Assembly: GCF_000382165.1 (NCBI RefSeq)
Contig: NZ_KB907730.1
Span: 1-52,362 of the forward strand
Length of the DNA stretch: 52,362 bases
Origin: Arsukibacterium perlucidum DSM 18276
GTDB taxonomy: Bacteria; Pseudomonadota; Gammaproteobacteria; Enterobacterales; Alteromonadaceae
Reading direction: 5' to 3'
Shown here: positions 27,508-36,701 of the stretch, in pieces
How the letters are laid out: each line of letters opens with the position of its first letter
Numbering within the stretch: the stretch's first letter is position 1
The notes under the pieces: model-generated
Database searches by the model: none
What the model was told of the DNA's origin: nothing
What the model saw: only the letters and a program-made list of their open reading frames with translations
Made by a program: the position numbers and the translations under genes

Positions 27508-29829
27508 ATGAAACAGAACCGCTCCGCCAGAATGCTGCGTTTATACCCAATTATGGGTGTACTGATGTATATTCTGCTTGGTGCTATCTGGATATTATTT
27601 AGTGATAACTTACTGCTTCTGCTGGCTGACAGTTCAGAGCAGCTTATTCGATATCAAACCTATAAAGGCCTGTTTTATATTGGCTTAACAGGGTTGCTTG
27701 CCTGGCTGCTACTGCGGCAGCACCAGCGTCTGACCGAGTCATTGCAAGCCAGTGAACAAGCTTTCAGTCAAACCTTTGATCATGCCGCTGCTGGTATTGC
27801 CCACGCCAACGCCAGTGGTCAGTTATTGCGGGTAAACCGACATTTTGCCCGAATGCTCGGTTACAGCCCCTCTGAAATGCTGAATATGTCTTTCCAGCAA
27901 ATAACCCATCCGGAAGATTTAGATCATGATCAACAGCAATTTAGCCAACTGCTGCAGCAACTGATCCCCAGCTACACCCTGGAAAAGCGCTATTTTACCA
28001 AAGCAGGCAATGTGGTCTGGGTAAAAATGGCTGTTGCCAAAGCGCCAGACACCGGCGATGCCCCACCGTATTTTATCGCTGTAGTTCAGGATATCTCAGC
28101 GCAGAAATTGGCAGAGCAACAGCTTTTTGAAAGCGAATTGCGTTTCAGAACCCTACTTGATAACGCGCCGCAAATTTCGGTTCAGGGATATGACCAGTTT
28201 GGCATCACCATTTACTGGAATCGTGCCAGCGAACTGATTTATGGTTACAGCAAAGAAGAAGCGCTTGGCCGCAGCTTGCTGGAATTGATTATTCCTCAAG
28301 AAGCCCATCCAGAAGTGCGCCGGGCGATAGCCTATATGGCCGAGCATGCCAAGCCAATTCCGGCTGAAGAGCTGACCCTGAAACGCAAAGATGGCTCGCT
28401 GATTTCGGTATTCTCTAATCATGCCGTGGTAAAGCTGCCTGATAAACCACCACAGATTTTCTGTATTGATATTGACTTAACCGAACGTAAACGTCAGGCG
28501 AAAGAACTGGCTTTTTTAGCCGAGTTTGACCCGTTAACCCAGCTGCCGAACCGTCAGCATTTCAGCAACCGCTTAACCAGCGCCGTTAAGTTGGCAAAAC
28601 GCAATCAACAGTTTCTGGCTGTCATGATCCTCGACCTCGATCATTTTAAAGATATTAATGACAGTTTTGGCCATCAGATCGGCGACAGCCTGCTGCTACA
28701 GGTGACAGAGCGTCTGAATCTGTGTTGCCGGGAAACCGATACCCTGGCCCGGCTGGGGGGCGATGAATTTGTGTTTCTGGTTGAACAGCTGGGTCAGCCG
28801 GAAGACGCGGCCAGAGTTGCCGCTAAAATTCTGCAACAACTGCATGCCCCCTTTACTCTGGGGCAGCAAACGGATGTTAACGTGGCCGCTTCAATCGGCA
28901 TCTGCATATATCCGGAGCATGCTGACAGTGCCGAAGCATTATTGCAGGGTGCTGATGCTGCGTTGTACCGGGCTAAGGCAGATGGCCGCAATACTTACAG
29001 CTTTTATGCAGAAAGCCTGACATTACAGGCACGGACTCGTTTGGTGCTGGAGCAGCGGTTACGTAATGCCATCAAACAAAACCACTTAATCTGTTATTAC
29101 CAGCCGCAATTGGATATTAATACTGGCCGGATTATTGGTGCCGAAGTGTTATTACGCTGGATTGATCCCACTGATGGCATGATAGGTCCGGATACCTTTA
29201 TCCCACTGGCTGAAGCGAGTGGTCTGATCCATCCGATTGGTCACTTTGTATTGCAGCAAGCCTGCCGCCAGGGCCAGGCCTGGCAGTTAGCCGGCTTAAA
29301 TAATATTAATCTGGCCATTAACGTGTCGGCGCAGCAATTTAATAAAGGTGACTTACAGCAGCAAATAACCAGCATCTTGCAGGAAACCGGCTTTAACCCT
29401 GCCTGCCTGGAACTGGAAGTAACAGAAAATGCCCTGATGGGTGACGAAGATGTTGTGATTAAAACCATGCTGGCCCTGCGTGGACTTGGCATTAAACTGG
29501 CGATCGACGACTTTGGTACCGGTTATTCTTCGCTAGCCTACTTAAAGCGTCTGCCGCTGGATGTGCTGAAAATAGACAAACGTTTTATCGAAAACTTACC
29601 GTCGGCCGAGGATGATCAAAGTATCGCCAAAGCAATAATAGATCTGGCTCATAACCTGCGTTTTAAGGTATTGGCTGAAGGAGTAGAAACAGCAGAACAA
29701 CTGGCTTTTTTACGCCAGCAACGTTGTGATTATTACCAGGGCTACTATTTCAGTAAGCCGGTACCGGCAGCTGAATTTGCTGAGCTGTTGTGCAAACAAC
29801 GTCGTAGCCAACAAAACCCTACTGACTGA
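27508..29829 (+). CDS. PAS-PAS-GGDEF-EAL c-di-GMP turnover protein
   Basis: A 773-residue inner-membrane protein with two N-terminal membrane helices (about 12-35 and 50-68), two PAS domains (about 80-200 and 205-325), GGDEF (about 335-495) and EAL (about 515-765). GGDEF reads LARLGGDEFVFL with an I-site (RETD). EAL reads GAEVLLRW (EVL variant, common in active enzymes) and has the loop 6 motif DDFGTGYSSLAYLK. Both activities may be intact, so the net direction (making or breaking c-di-GMP) is not predictable. The 3' end overlaps the sbcC stop by 11 bp in convergent orientation. Confidence 0.88.
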   Translation: MKQNRSARMLRLYPIMGVLMYILLGAIWILFSDNLLLLLADSSEQLIRYQTYKGLFYIGLTGLLAWLLLRQHQRLTESLQASEQAFSQTFDHAAAGIAHANASGQLLRVNRHFARMLGYSPSEMLNMSFQQITHPEDLDHDQQQFSQLLQQLIPSYTLEKRYFTKAGNVVWVKMAVAKAPDTGDAPPYFIAVVQDISAQKLAEQQLFESELRFRTLLDNAPQISVQGYDQFGITIYWNRASELIYGYSKEEALGRSLLELIIPQEAHPEVRRAIAYMAEHAKPIPAEELTLKRKDGSLISVFSNHAVVKLPDKPPQIFCIDIDLTERKRQAKELAFLAEFDPLTQLPNRQHFSNRLTSAVKLAKRNQQFLAVMILDLDHFKDINDSFGHQIGDSLLLQVTERLNLCCRETDTLARLGGDEFVFLVEQLGQPEDAARVAAKILQQLHAPFTLGQQTDVNVAASIGICIYPEHADSAEALLQGADAALYRAKADGRNTYSFYAESLTLQARTRLVLEQRLRNAIKQNHLICYYQPQLDINTGRIIGAEVLLRWIDPTDGMIGPDTFIPLAEASGLIHPIGHFVLQQACRQGQAWQLAGLNNINLAINVSAQQFNKGDLQQQITSILQETGFNPACLELEVTENALMGDEDVVIKTMLALRGLGIKLAIDDFGTGYSSLAYLKRLPLDVLKIDKRFIENLPSAEDDQSIAKAIIDLAHNLRFKVLAEGVETAEQLAFLRQQRCDYYQGYYFSKPVPAAEFAELLCKQRRSQQNPTD

Positions 29830-32800
29830 TCCGTATTTGGCTAAAGCCAAGGCCCTGCTGCTTTTCCAACCTGATCTGCACCGGCACCCGCTGTTTTAAC
29901 GCTTCGACGTGGCTGATAATACCAATCATCTTGCCACTGGCATTTAACTGGTCCAGCACGGCCAGCGCGCTTTCCAGGGTATCCGCATCCAGGGTACCAA
30001 AGCCCTCGTCCAGAAATAACGAATCGATACTGGTTTTACTGCTGACTAAATCTGATAGGGCCAAAGCCAGAGCCAGGCTAACCAGAAAGCTCTCACCACC
30101 CGATAAGGTTTTAGTGTCACGGGTCGCGTCGGCCTGCCAGGTATCAAGCACCTGCAGCTCCAGTTCAGCACTTGGGTGGCGCGCCAGCTGATAGCGGTTG
30201 TGTAACAACTGCAGCTGACGGTTAGCCAGCACCACCAGCTGTTGCAAAGTCAGGCCCTGGGCAAAGCGCCGGTACTTATCCCCCTCTTTCGAACCAATCA
30301 GGCTGTTCAGTCGCTGCCATACCGCAAGTTGCTGTTCAGCTCTGGCGATCTCAGCCAGCAAACTTTGCTGATTGAGGCGCCGCTGCTGATCACTGTTTAA
30401 CTGATGTTGCAACCGGCCCTGCTGCTCAGTAAATTGCTGTACCTGTTGCTCCAGCTGTTGTAACTGTTGCTGCAATTGCGCTTCTGATTCGCTGCTGAGC
30501 TGTTGCCCGGCCAGCTCGTCAAAACGCTGCTGGCGGTCAGTAAGCAGCCGGTTGGCGGCAACCTCGGCTTGTTGCAGTTGCTGTTGTAGTGCAGAAAGTT
30601 CACTAAGCTCCGTATCGCTTAGCAATGCCGCCAGAAAGGTAGCTTCATCGCTAAAGTCACTGGCTGCCAGGGCCTGTTGCCACTGCTGCATAGCAGCTTG
30701 CTGTTCAGCTTCCGCCTGTTCAACCTGCCGCTGCAACGCTTGCTGCTGTCCTTCCAGCTGCTGTAATTGCTGTAGTAGCTGTTGCAGCCGGTTTTTTAAA
30801 TCGGCCAGATCACGGTGTTCAGATGTTATTTCCGGCTCGGCTTGCTGCAAAGCTTGCCATTGCTGTTGCCATTGGCTTAACTCACTGGCCCGGGCCACGT
30901 GCTGCTCAGTCAGGCTATGTTGCTGCTGAGCCAGTAAGGCCAGCTGATGAGTTATCTCAGTTTGCTGCCGCTCTGTTTGCTGCTGCTCTGTTGTTAATTG
31001 CTGCAACTGCTGTTGCTGCTGCTCCAGTTGGCTGAGCTGTTGTTCAGTGGCAGTAAGCTGTTGTTGTAATTGGTCGCAATGCTTGTTCAGTGTCTGAGTA
31101 AGATCTGCATCATTTGATGGTTCAACCACACCTTGCAGCAAGGGTTGTAACTGGCTTTGCAGTTCGTTCAACTCGGTCTGCTGCCCCAACACCTGTTGAT
31201 TTAAGTGCGCTATTGCACTGTTCAGCTCTGCCTGACGGGTGCGGGCCGCTTCGCCCTCAGACTGTACCTTAGTTAACTCTGCCTCTTTTCCGACCAGTTG
31301 TTTAACGATGGCAGTGTCATCCAACTGCTGATACTCACTAACAGCAGGATGCTCGGTGCTGCCGCAAAGCGGGCAAGGCTGCTCCGGGCGCAAATGTGCT
31401 CGGTGCTCAGATAACTGCATAATCAGTTGCTGTTGTGCCAATAACTGCTTTTTATCGCTAATTTGTTCGCTCAGGCTTTTAAAACGGCTGCGTAACATGG
31501 TCAACTGCTCTGCCAGCGGAGCCAGTTGCAGTTGCTTGTTGCTAAGTTGCTGTTGCAGTTCAGCCAGTTGCTGCTGCCACTTTTGCTGCTGTGCCAGCAA
31601 CCGCTGGGCCTGTTGTAGTTGATATAAATGTTCACGCTGCTGCTGTTGTTGCTGACGCAAAGTCGTCTCATCACCGCCCTGCACCAGCTGGGCCAGTTGC
31701 TGCTGGATGGCTACATGCGCTGCAGTTTGCTGCTGCAGCGTCGCCGCCAGCCGGCTTTGCTGTTGCTGCAGTTGCTGTTGCTGCTGACTGAGTTTGTGCT
31801 GTTGCTGCTCTGCCCGCTGCTGTTCTGCCAGCAAGCATTGCCGGCCCTGCCATAACAGCGTGGCTTGCTCAGTGAAACCTGATGCTAAATTTTGCTGTAA
31901 CTGTTGCTGGTTAGCCCGCAAATCTTGCCGGCGCCGCTTCGCCTGCTGCAATGCCTGATACAGCGGCGCCAGCTTACTTGCCGGCTGGTGGCTTTTCAGA
32001 CGGGCCAGCTTTGGTTGTTGGCGGGTAAACTCCGTGTTAAGTTCTGCTGCTTCCTGCCGGCTTTGTGCCAGAGCCTGCTCTGCAGCAGTAATCTGCTGCC
32101 GCCATTGCAGTAGTTGCCGCTGCTTGTTAACTGCATGCTGCTGCTTGCTTAGCTGCACTTTTACCGTCGCCAGTTCAGCAGTTAACGCCTGCTGCTGCTC
32201 AGCAGAAAGCAATTCTGTGGCAGACGCCTTGGCCTGCAGCAGCTCCAACGCGTTTTTGTGCTCACGGGCATCGCTAAATACCTGCATCGATATCCGGCCA
32301 TAAATATCGGTACCGGTCAGCTCTTCCAGTAATTCTGCGCGTTCGTTAGCATCAGCATTTAAAAAAGCGGCAAAGCTGCCCTGGGCCAGCAACATTGACT
32401 TGGTAAAGCGACCAAAATCAAGTCCGGTAAGTTCGGTTATCAGTTTCAGTTTTTCATTGGTTTTTTCAGCGAGGATGGTGCCATCCAGCCGGGCCAATTC
32501 GACTTTCGCGGCCTGCAAGTTACCCTCAGCCTGACCGCGGGCCCGCCGTTGACTCCAGAAGGCGCGATAACCCTGCCCCGCAACTTCAAACTCAACCTCA
32601 GCTAAGCACTCACTGCTATGCCGGCTCATTAACTCGTTACTGGTTGGCGAGGTTTTTAAACGGGGCGTCTGATGGTACAACGCCAGACAAATGGCATCGA
32701 GAATAGTGGTTTTACCGGCGCCGGTCGGGCCGACAATGGCAAATAAACTGGCGCTGTCAAACGGTGGCAGCCGGAAATCTATAGTCCATTCACCGCGTAA

Positions 32801-32839
32801 CGAGTTCAGGTTTTGCAGCCGTACCGCCAGAATTTTCAT
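29819..32839 (-). CDS. sbcC: exonuclease subunit SbcC
   Basis: A 1006-residue SMC/Rad50-like ATPase (E. coli 1048). Walker A GPTGAGKTTILDA lies near residue 37. A long coiled coil is broken by the zinc hook CPLCG near the middle. C-terminal signature LSGGESFLVSLAL and Walker B DSLFLDEGFGTLD complete the ATPase. With SbcD it forms an ATP-dependent nuclease that opens hairpins and processes DNA ends. The coiled-coil arms are extraordinarily glutamine-rich, written as CAG/CAA runs, well beyond E. coli SbcC. The start overlaps the SbcD stop (ATGA, 4 bp). Confidence 0.95.
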   Translation of the reverse strand: MKILAVRLQNLNSLRGEWTIDFRLPPFDSASLFAIVGPTGAGKTTILDAICLALYHQTPRLKTSPTSNELMSRHSSECLAEVEFEVAGQGYRAFWSQRRARGQAEGNLQAAKVELARLDGTILAEKTNEKLKLITELTGLDFGRFTKSMLLAQGSFAAFLNADANERAELLEELTGTDIYGRISMQVFSDAREHKNALELLQAKASATELLSAEQQQALTAELATVKVQLSKQQHAVNKQRQLLQWRQQITAAEQALAQSRQEAAELNTEFTRQQPKLARLKSHQPASKLAPLYQALQQAKRRRQDLRANQQQLQQNLASGFTEQATLLWQGRQCLLAEQQRAEQQQHKLSQQQQQLQQQQSRLAATLQQQTAAHVAIQQQLAQLVQGGDETTLRQQQQQQREHLYQLQQAQRLLAQQQKWQQQLAELQQQLSNKQLQLAPLAEQLTMLRSRFKSLSEQISDKKQLLAQQQLIMQLSEHRAHLRPEQPCPLCGSTEHPAVSEYQQLDDTAIVKQLVGKEAELTKVQSEGEAARTRQAELNSAIAHLNQQVLGQQTELNELQSQLQPLLQGVVEPSNDADLTQTLNKHCDQLQQQLTATEQQLSQLEQQQQQLQQLTTEQQQTERQQTEITHQLALLAQQQHSLTEQHVARASELSQWQQQWQALQQAEPEITSEHRDLADLKNRLQQLLQQLQQLEGQQQALQRQVEQAEAEQQAAMQQWQQALAASDFSDEATFLAALLSDTELSELSALQQQLQQAEVAANRLLTDRQQRFDELAGQQLSSESEAQLQQQLQQLEQQVQQFTEQQGRLQHQLNSDQQRRLNQQSLLAEIARAEQQLAVWQRLNSLIGSKEGDKYRRFAQGLTLQQLVVLANRQLQLLHNRYQLARHPSAELELQVLDTWQADATRDTKTLSGGESFLVSLALALALSDLVSSKTSIDSLFLDEGFGTLDADTLESALAVLDQLNASGKMIGIISHVEALKQRVPVQIRLEKQQGLGFSQIRISQ

Positions 32840-34089
32840 CTGTGCTCTCCCTGAGTCGCCGGGCTGCCTGGCGGGTCAGCGTCCAGTACCTTGGCCAATA
32901 CTTGCTGGTGCAGTTTGGTCAGTTGTTGGGCCTGCTCCACTGTTAACACTTCATCAGCCAGCCGCGCCTGCCAGACATCAGCGGGTGCCAGTTCGGCCAG
33001 GCTGGTTTGCGTCAGCTGCTGCAAGCTGGCACCAGTTTGGCTGCGGTCGCGGCGCAGTCGCAGTAATTCCACCGGCAAGTCACTAAGCAGTTGCTCTACC
33101 CGGGGTTGTAAGTCGGTCAGATAGCCATCGCTACTGTTGATCACCACCTCCAGCCACAAACTTTGGTTCTTTGCCAACTTGGCTAACTGTGGTTTTAGCA
33201 AGGCCGGCAAGCTGGTTAAATCGGTTTTAATACTGACCAGTGGCTGAAAGCACGGAATAGGCAGGCTGCTAACGGTTTTTTGCTGCTCAGCAAACTCAAT
33301 AAGCCAGGCTTGCTTTTGCTGGCTGGCTTCATCAAAGCTTAAGGCGATAGGCGAGCCGCTGTAACGGATATCGGTGCTGCTATTTAGCTGCTGCGCCTGA
33401 TGAATATGGCCCAGCGCTATATAGTCTGCCGCTGGAAAGCGGCTCGCCGAAAAGGCTTCTAAGGTACCGATATAAATATCGCGTACTGATTCCGACTGGC
33501 TGACGCCGACCGTCGTTAAATGGCCGGTCATCACTATCGGTAACTGCAACTGATGTTGCTGGTTATACTGCTGAGCCAGCGCAAATAATTGCTGATAATG
33601 GTCGGCGATGGCCTGTTGTAAATCCTGCTGTTTCTGCTGGCCTGTTTGCCCAGCCTGGCTTTGCAGTAAATCACGCGGGCGTAGAAAAGGCACTGCCGCC
33701 AGCAGGCAAGCAGCCTTACCGCTACGATCAGGCAAGATGAGCAGCTGCTGCTCTAGCTCAGCTGCAGTTGCAGGAATCACCTGGGTATGTAACTGTGCCA
33801 GCAATTGCTTACTCTCGGCCAACACGGCGGGCGAGTCGTGGTTGCCGCCTAACACTATCAGCTGACAGCCACTGGGTTGTAGCTCGACAATAAACTGGTT
33901 ATACAACTCGCGGGCATAACTGGGCGGGGTAACGGTATCAAACACGTCACCGGCGACAATAATAGCATCGATAAGATGCTCGTTGACCTGCGTAATCAGC
34001 CAACGCAAAAAAGCTGCATGCTCAGCCGCCCGGCTTTTACCAATAAAATGCTGGCCCAGATGCCAGTCGGAGGTATGAAGAATTCGCAA
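32836..34089 (-). CDS. sbcD: exonuclease subunit SbcD
   Basis: A 417-residue Mre11-like phosphoesterase (E. coli 400). Motifs are HTSDWHLGQ (residues 5-13), the metal-binding GDVFDT, the nucleotide-binding GGNHDS and a downstream VMTGHLTTVG, plus GHIHQAQ. It supplies the nuclease of the SbcCD complex; the C-terminal capping region follows. The first gene of an sbcDC operon, with a 4-bp overlap to sbcC. It starts MRILHTSDWH, exactly the family start. Confidence 0.95.
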   Translation of the reverse strand: MRILHTSDWHLGQHFIGKSRAAEHAAFLRWLITQVNEHLIDAIIVAGDVFDTVTPPSYARELYNQFIVELQPSGCQLIVLGGNHDSPAVLAESKQLLAQLHTQVIPATAAELEQQLLILPDRSGKAACLLAAVPFLRPRDLLQSQAGQTGQQKQQDLQQAIADHYQQLFALAQQYNQQHQLQLPIVMTGHLTTVGVSQSESVRDIYIGTLEAFSASRFPAADYIALGHIHQAQQLNSSTDIRYSGSPIALSFDEASQQKQAWLIEFAEQQKTVSSLPIPCFQPLVSIKTDLTSLPALLKPQLAKLAKNQSLWLEVVINSSDGYLTDLQPRVEQLLSDLPVELLRLRRDRSQTGASLQQLTQTSLAELAPADVWQARLADEVLTVEQAQQLTKLHQQVLAKVLDADPPGSPATQGEHR

Positions 34090-34226
34090 TGTCTGAAATT
34101 ATTAGTGAATTGAGCTCAAAATCATACCTGATAGTACAGCTGACAGCAAAAAGCACATCGCACTATAGGTGTCACTTAATGATATTGAAGCAACCGCATA
34201 AAAAGTTAGCAGTGATACTATAGAAA

Positions 34227-34257
34227 GGGCCATCTCTGAGCATAACAGAGATGGCCC
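34227..34257 (-). terminator. terminator after the DUF5666 gene
   Basis: GGGCCATCTCTG/CAGAGATGGCCC, a perfect 12-bp stem with a 7-base loop, followed on the minus strand by TTTCT. It ends the lipoprotein transcript, 25 bases past its stop. Confidence 0.75.
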
Positions 34258-34281
34258 GGACCAGATATAATAAGTTTTTGG

Positions 34282-35979
34282 TTAGTCGTCGTCGCGCTCG
34301 ACTTCAACTTCTTCAGCAATTATCTGGTTATTTTCATTATAGAAGCCTTCAACTTCTGCTTGATCACCCACTATCACTGCGGCTAAGAATGCATCTATCG
34401 ATAACTCAACGTCATCTATTTCAAGCTCTGTATTGGCGTCAAATAATACCGCAGTACCGTCCACTTGAATACCATTCTCCAGCACTGCAGTTATCAGGCC
34501 TTTAAACTCAACCTTACCGATGTCGTCTTCATCATCATCGCGTTCAATTTTCATTTCACGCGCCACAAGGACATCACCACTGCGCACTGCTTCAACCTCA
34601 ATTAACGTATCGGTATTTATCCGCGAAAAAAACTCTTGCTGCGTTATACCTCTGTCGTTGTCATCAAATTCAGTGTCAGCATCAACGGTAATGGTGTTCC
34701 CAAATATCAGCAGAAAGTCACTACCTACCTCACTTGGCTTGCCCTTGAGTTCGATTTCATTCTTGTCATCGTTATCGCGTTCCACTTTAAGTGCCACCAG
34801 AACTGCGTCGTCGTTGGTAAAACCCAACACCTTAACAAAGTCATTAATAGTCAACGCAGACAGATCAAATACGCGCACTTTACTGTCAGACTCATCTTCA
34901 AACTGAGTTTGTGCAGTAACCAAAAAGGTCTCGCCGGACACGGTCAGTGTGCTGGCAGTTAAATCAACAGACGACACTTCCCCACTAAGTTTGGTAATTG
35001 CGTCCCGAATAAACACAATGTCTTCGGCTTCCCAGCGACCATCCTCGTATTCTGCTTTGATTTTAATCCGCACACCATCGGCCAAATCTTGCGCAGAACC
35101 AAACCGAAAGTCGGTGTCATCATCCAGGAAAATAGTACGCTCTGCTAACTCAAAAGACTCATCCGTCAGATAATGACTGATTGCACCTTCCAGCTTCAGA
35201 ACATCACCGTCATTGGCGTCAACTGCATCACCTTGCAGCTCTATTTCTCTTGCCAGTAAAATATTACTGATGACATCATAGCTTCCGCCTTCACCTTCAA
35301 CTTTTACCATTAAATCGTTTGCCAGCGCCGTGCTGCCAAAATCATCTAATTCAGCGCCGGCATAGTTTACGGTAAGCTCACCGAGCATAAAGGTCTGCGC
35401 CGCTGCATTTAGCTCAGAGACAATGCCCCGCACTTTCAAGTCTTTATCCATCTCTTCCAGTTCTATGCGGGTGGCATAAAAGCTGCCATTAGCGACGCGA
35501 TACCCGCTTACTTCGACAACATCACCAACGCGCAAGTCAGTTAAACTAACATCGTCAAATTCAGTTAAATCATCATAACTGATCCATTGACCCAACACTC
35601 TGAGTTGTTGATTAGCCAGATCGATACGATTAACTACGCCTTCAACTTCAGCGTTGTAACGAATAACATTTGCTCTGCCAGTCTGGCCATCATCATCCAG
35701 AGTGCCGACAATATTAACAACCATGCCCACTGCCAGATCACTCTCTGTAGCTGCCGGGCTGTCATCAGTGCTAATGGCACTGCCATTGGTCTCGTACTTT
35801 ACACCGTTAACGATTACACTGCCAAAACCGGTAATTACCCCAGTTGTTGTGACATTGGTACTGACCGGTGGCGCAGGCGTTACTGCTATGGGGGGCGTTG
35901 ACTCACTGCTGTCGGAGCCCCCGCAGGCTGCCAGTAAAGAGGCAACGCTTAAGCTAAGTAGAGAACGTTTAATACTCAT
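34282..35979 (-). CDS. DUF5666 repeat lipoprotein
   Basis: A 565-residue protein. A lipoprotein signal peptide ends at LLAAC (lipobox, Cys19), followed by a short linker and a tandem series of about six to seven beta-rich DUF5666 units of roughly 65-75 residues. Recurring elements are a V-x-G opening (TGVITGFGSVIVNG, EGVVNRIDL, RGIVSELNA), a hydrophobic centre and 'vkVeGe..' closings. It is very acidic with no catalytic motif. It is probably exported to the outer membrane; the role is unknown. The ribosome site CAGGAG precedes the ATG. It is the last backbone gene before the accessory region. Confidence 0.85.
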   Translation of the reverse strand: MSIKRSLLSLSVASLLAACGGSDSSESTPPIAVTPAPPVSTNVTTTGVITGFGSVIVNGVKYETNGSAISTDDSPAATESDLAVGMVVNIVGTLDDDGQTGRANVIRYNAEVEGVVNRIDLANQQLRVLGQWISYDDLTEFDDVSLTDLRVGDVVEVSGYRVANGSFYATRIELEEMDKDLKVRGIVSELNAAAQTFMLGELTVNYAGAELDDFGSTALANDLMVKVEGEGGSYDVISNILLAREIELQGDAVDANDGDVLKLEGAISHYLTDESFELAERTIFLDDDTDFRFGSAQDLADGVRIKIKAEYEDGRWEAEDIVFIRDAITKLSGEVSSVDLTASTLTVSGETFLVTAQTQFEDESDSKVRVFDLSALTINDFVKVLGFTNDDAVLVALKVERDNDDKNEIELKGKPSEVGSDFLLIFGNTITVDADTEFDDNDRGITQQEFFSRINTDTLIEVEAVRSGDVLVAREMKIERDDDEDDIGKVEFKGLITAVLENGIQVDGTAVLFDANTELEIDDVELSIDAFLAAVIVGDQAEVEGFYNENNQIIAEEVEVERDDD

Positions 35980-36701
35980 ATAATGCTCCTGTCTTACTTT
36001 TAGTTCATATGCTTAATGTTCCAGATGCTAGAATACATCAGTAAAAATAACCAAACATCGACCGAGCCAGGCTTGACCTGTGATGATGCAATTGATAATT
36101 GAGTAGTGTAGCGAAGAGAGATGAACTTCAGCTTAACGGGTTTACGCGTAGACTTCCAATTCCGACTCATCGCTGCCTGATAATTTAAGATTATCTGCGC
36201 CGTTTTTTGAATACGTGTACTAACATTATTATAGCAAACAATGAGAAGAACGCTGGCCGCTGTTGCGAGCCGTCGGTAATGCTCGGCTCCAACCACTTAA
36301 TATAACAACCAAACTACCGCTGTTTAAAAGCAAGAAAGCCCTTAAAGTAAGGGCTTTCTTGACATTTTTACACTATAGACCTGAGGTAAGCCTAGAACGG
36401 AAGTGCCGGAACTTCTGTGTAAAGATTCAGTGTGTGTGTGACATGCTTGGCTGTGAAATCTAATTAAATTGAGCACCATACAATCATACCGCCTGTCATT
36501 AGACAAAAATCGCATTAACATCACTCCAGCAGAAAAAGTGTCAAGATACTGATTAAAAGCAGCTGAAAACTTTACACTTTAACAGTACGCCTAAATTTAT
36601 CCTTTGGATTCAGTTAAATATACTAATGCAATTGCGTGAGTTGGGCAAAGAAATGAATTTCTTTTCATCTCGTGAACCCTTTAAAATTATCTCCTGACTG
36701 C
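35980..36701. other. gene-free stretch, probable backbone/island junction
   Basis: About 720 bp with no convincing gene; open frames here (for example 36000-36296, minus strand) lack homology-like features and ribosome sites. It holds the promoter of the DUF5666 gene and a plus-strand terminator-like hairpin at 36331-36361. To the left genes are GC-rich housekeeping; to the right defence genes of lower GC begin, so the junction of the acquired region likely lies here. No obvious flanking direct repeat was found by eye. Confidence 0.45.
36331..36361 (+). terminator. strong hairpin in the junction region
   Basis: CAAGAAAGCCCTTA-AAG-TAAGGGCTTTCTTG, a 14-bp perfect stem. ATTTTTA follows after GAC. 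No plus-strand gene lies directly upstream, so it is either a relic of a lost gene or a barrier against read-through. Confidence 0.55.

Noticed and set aside
30552..32303. Several plus-strand frames of 66-125 codons inside sbcC
   Set aside because: They are Cys/Ser/Leu-rich mirror images of the CAG/CAA-rich coiled coil and have no ribosome sites; the sbcC frame is clearly the real one.
36000..36296. 98-codon minus-strand frame in the junction region
   Set aside because: No ribosome site, no domain-like pattern, atypical composition; treated as chance.
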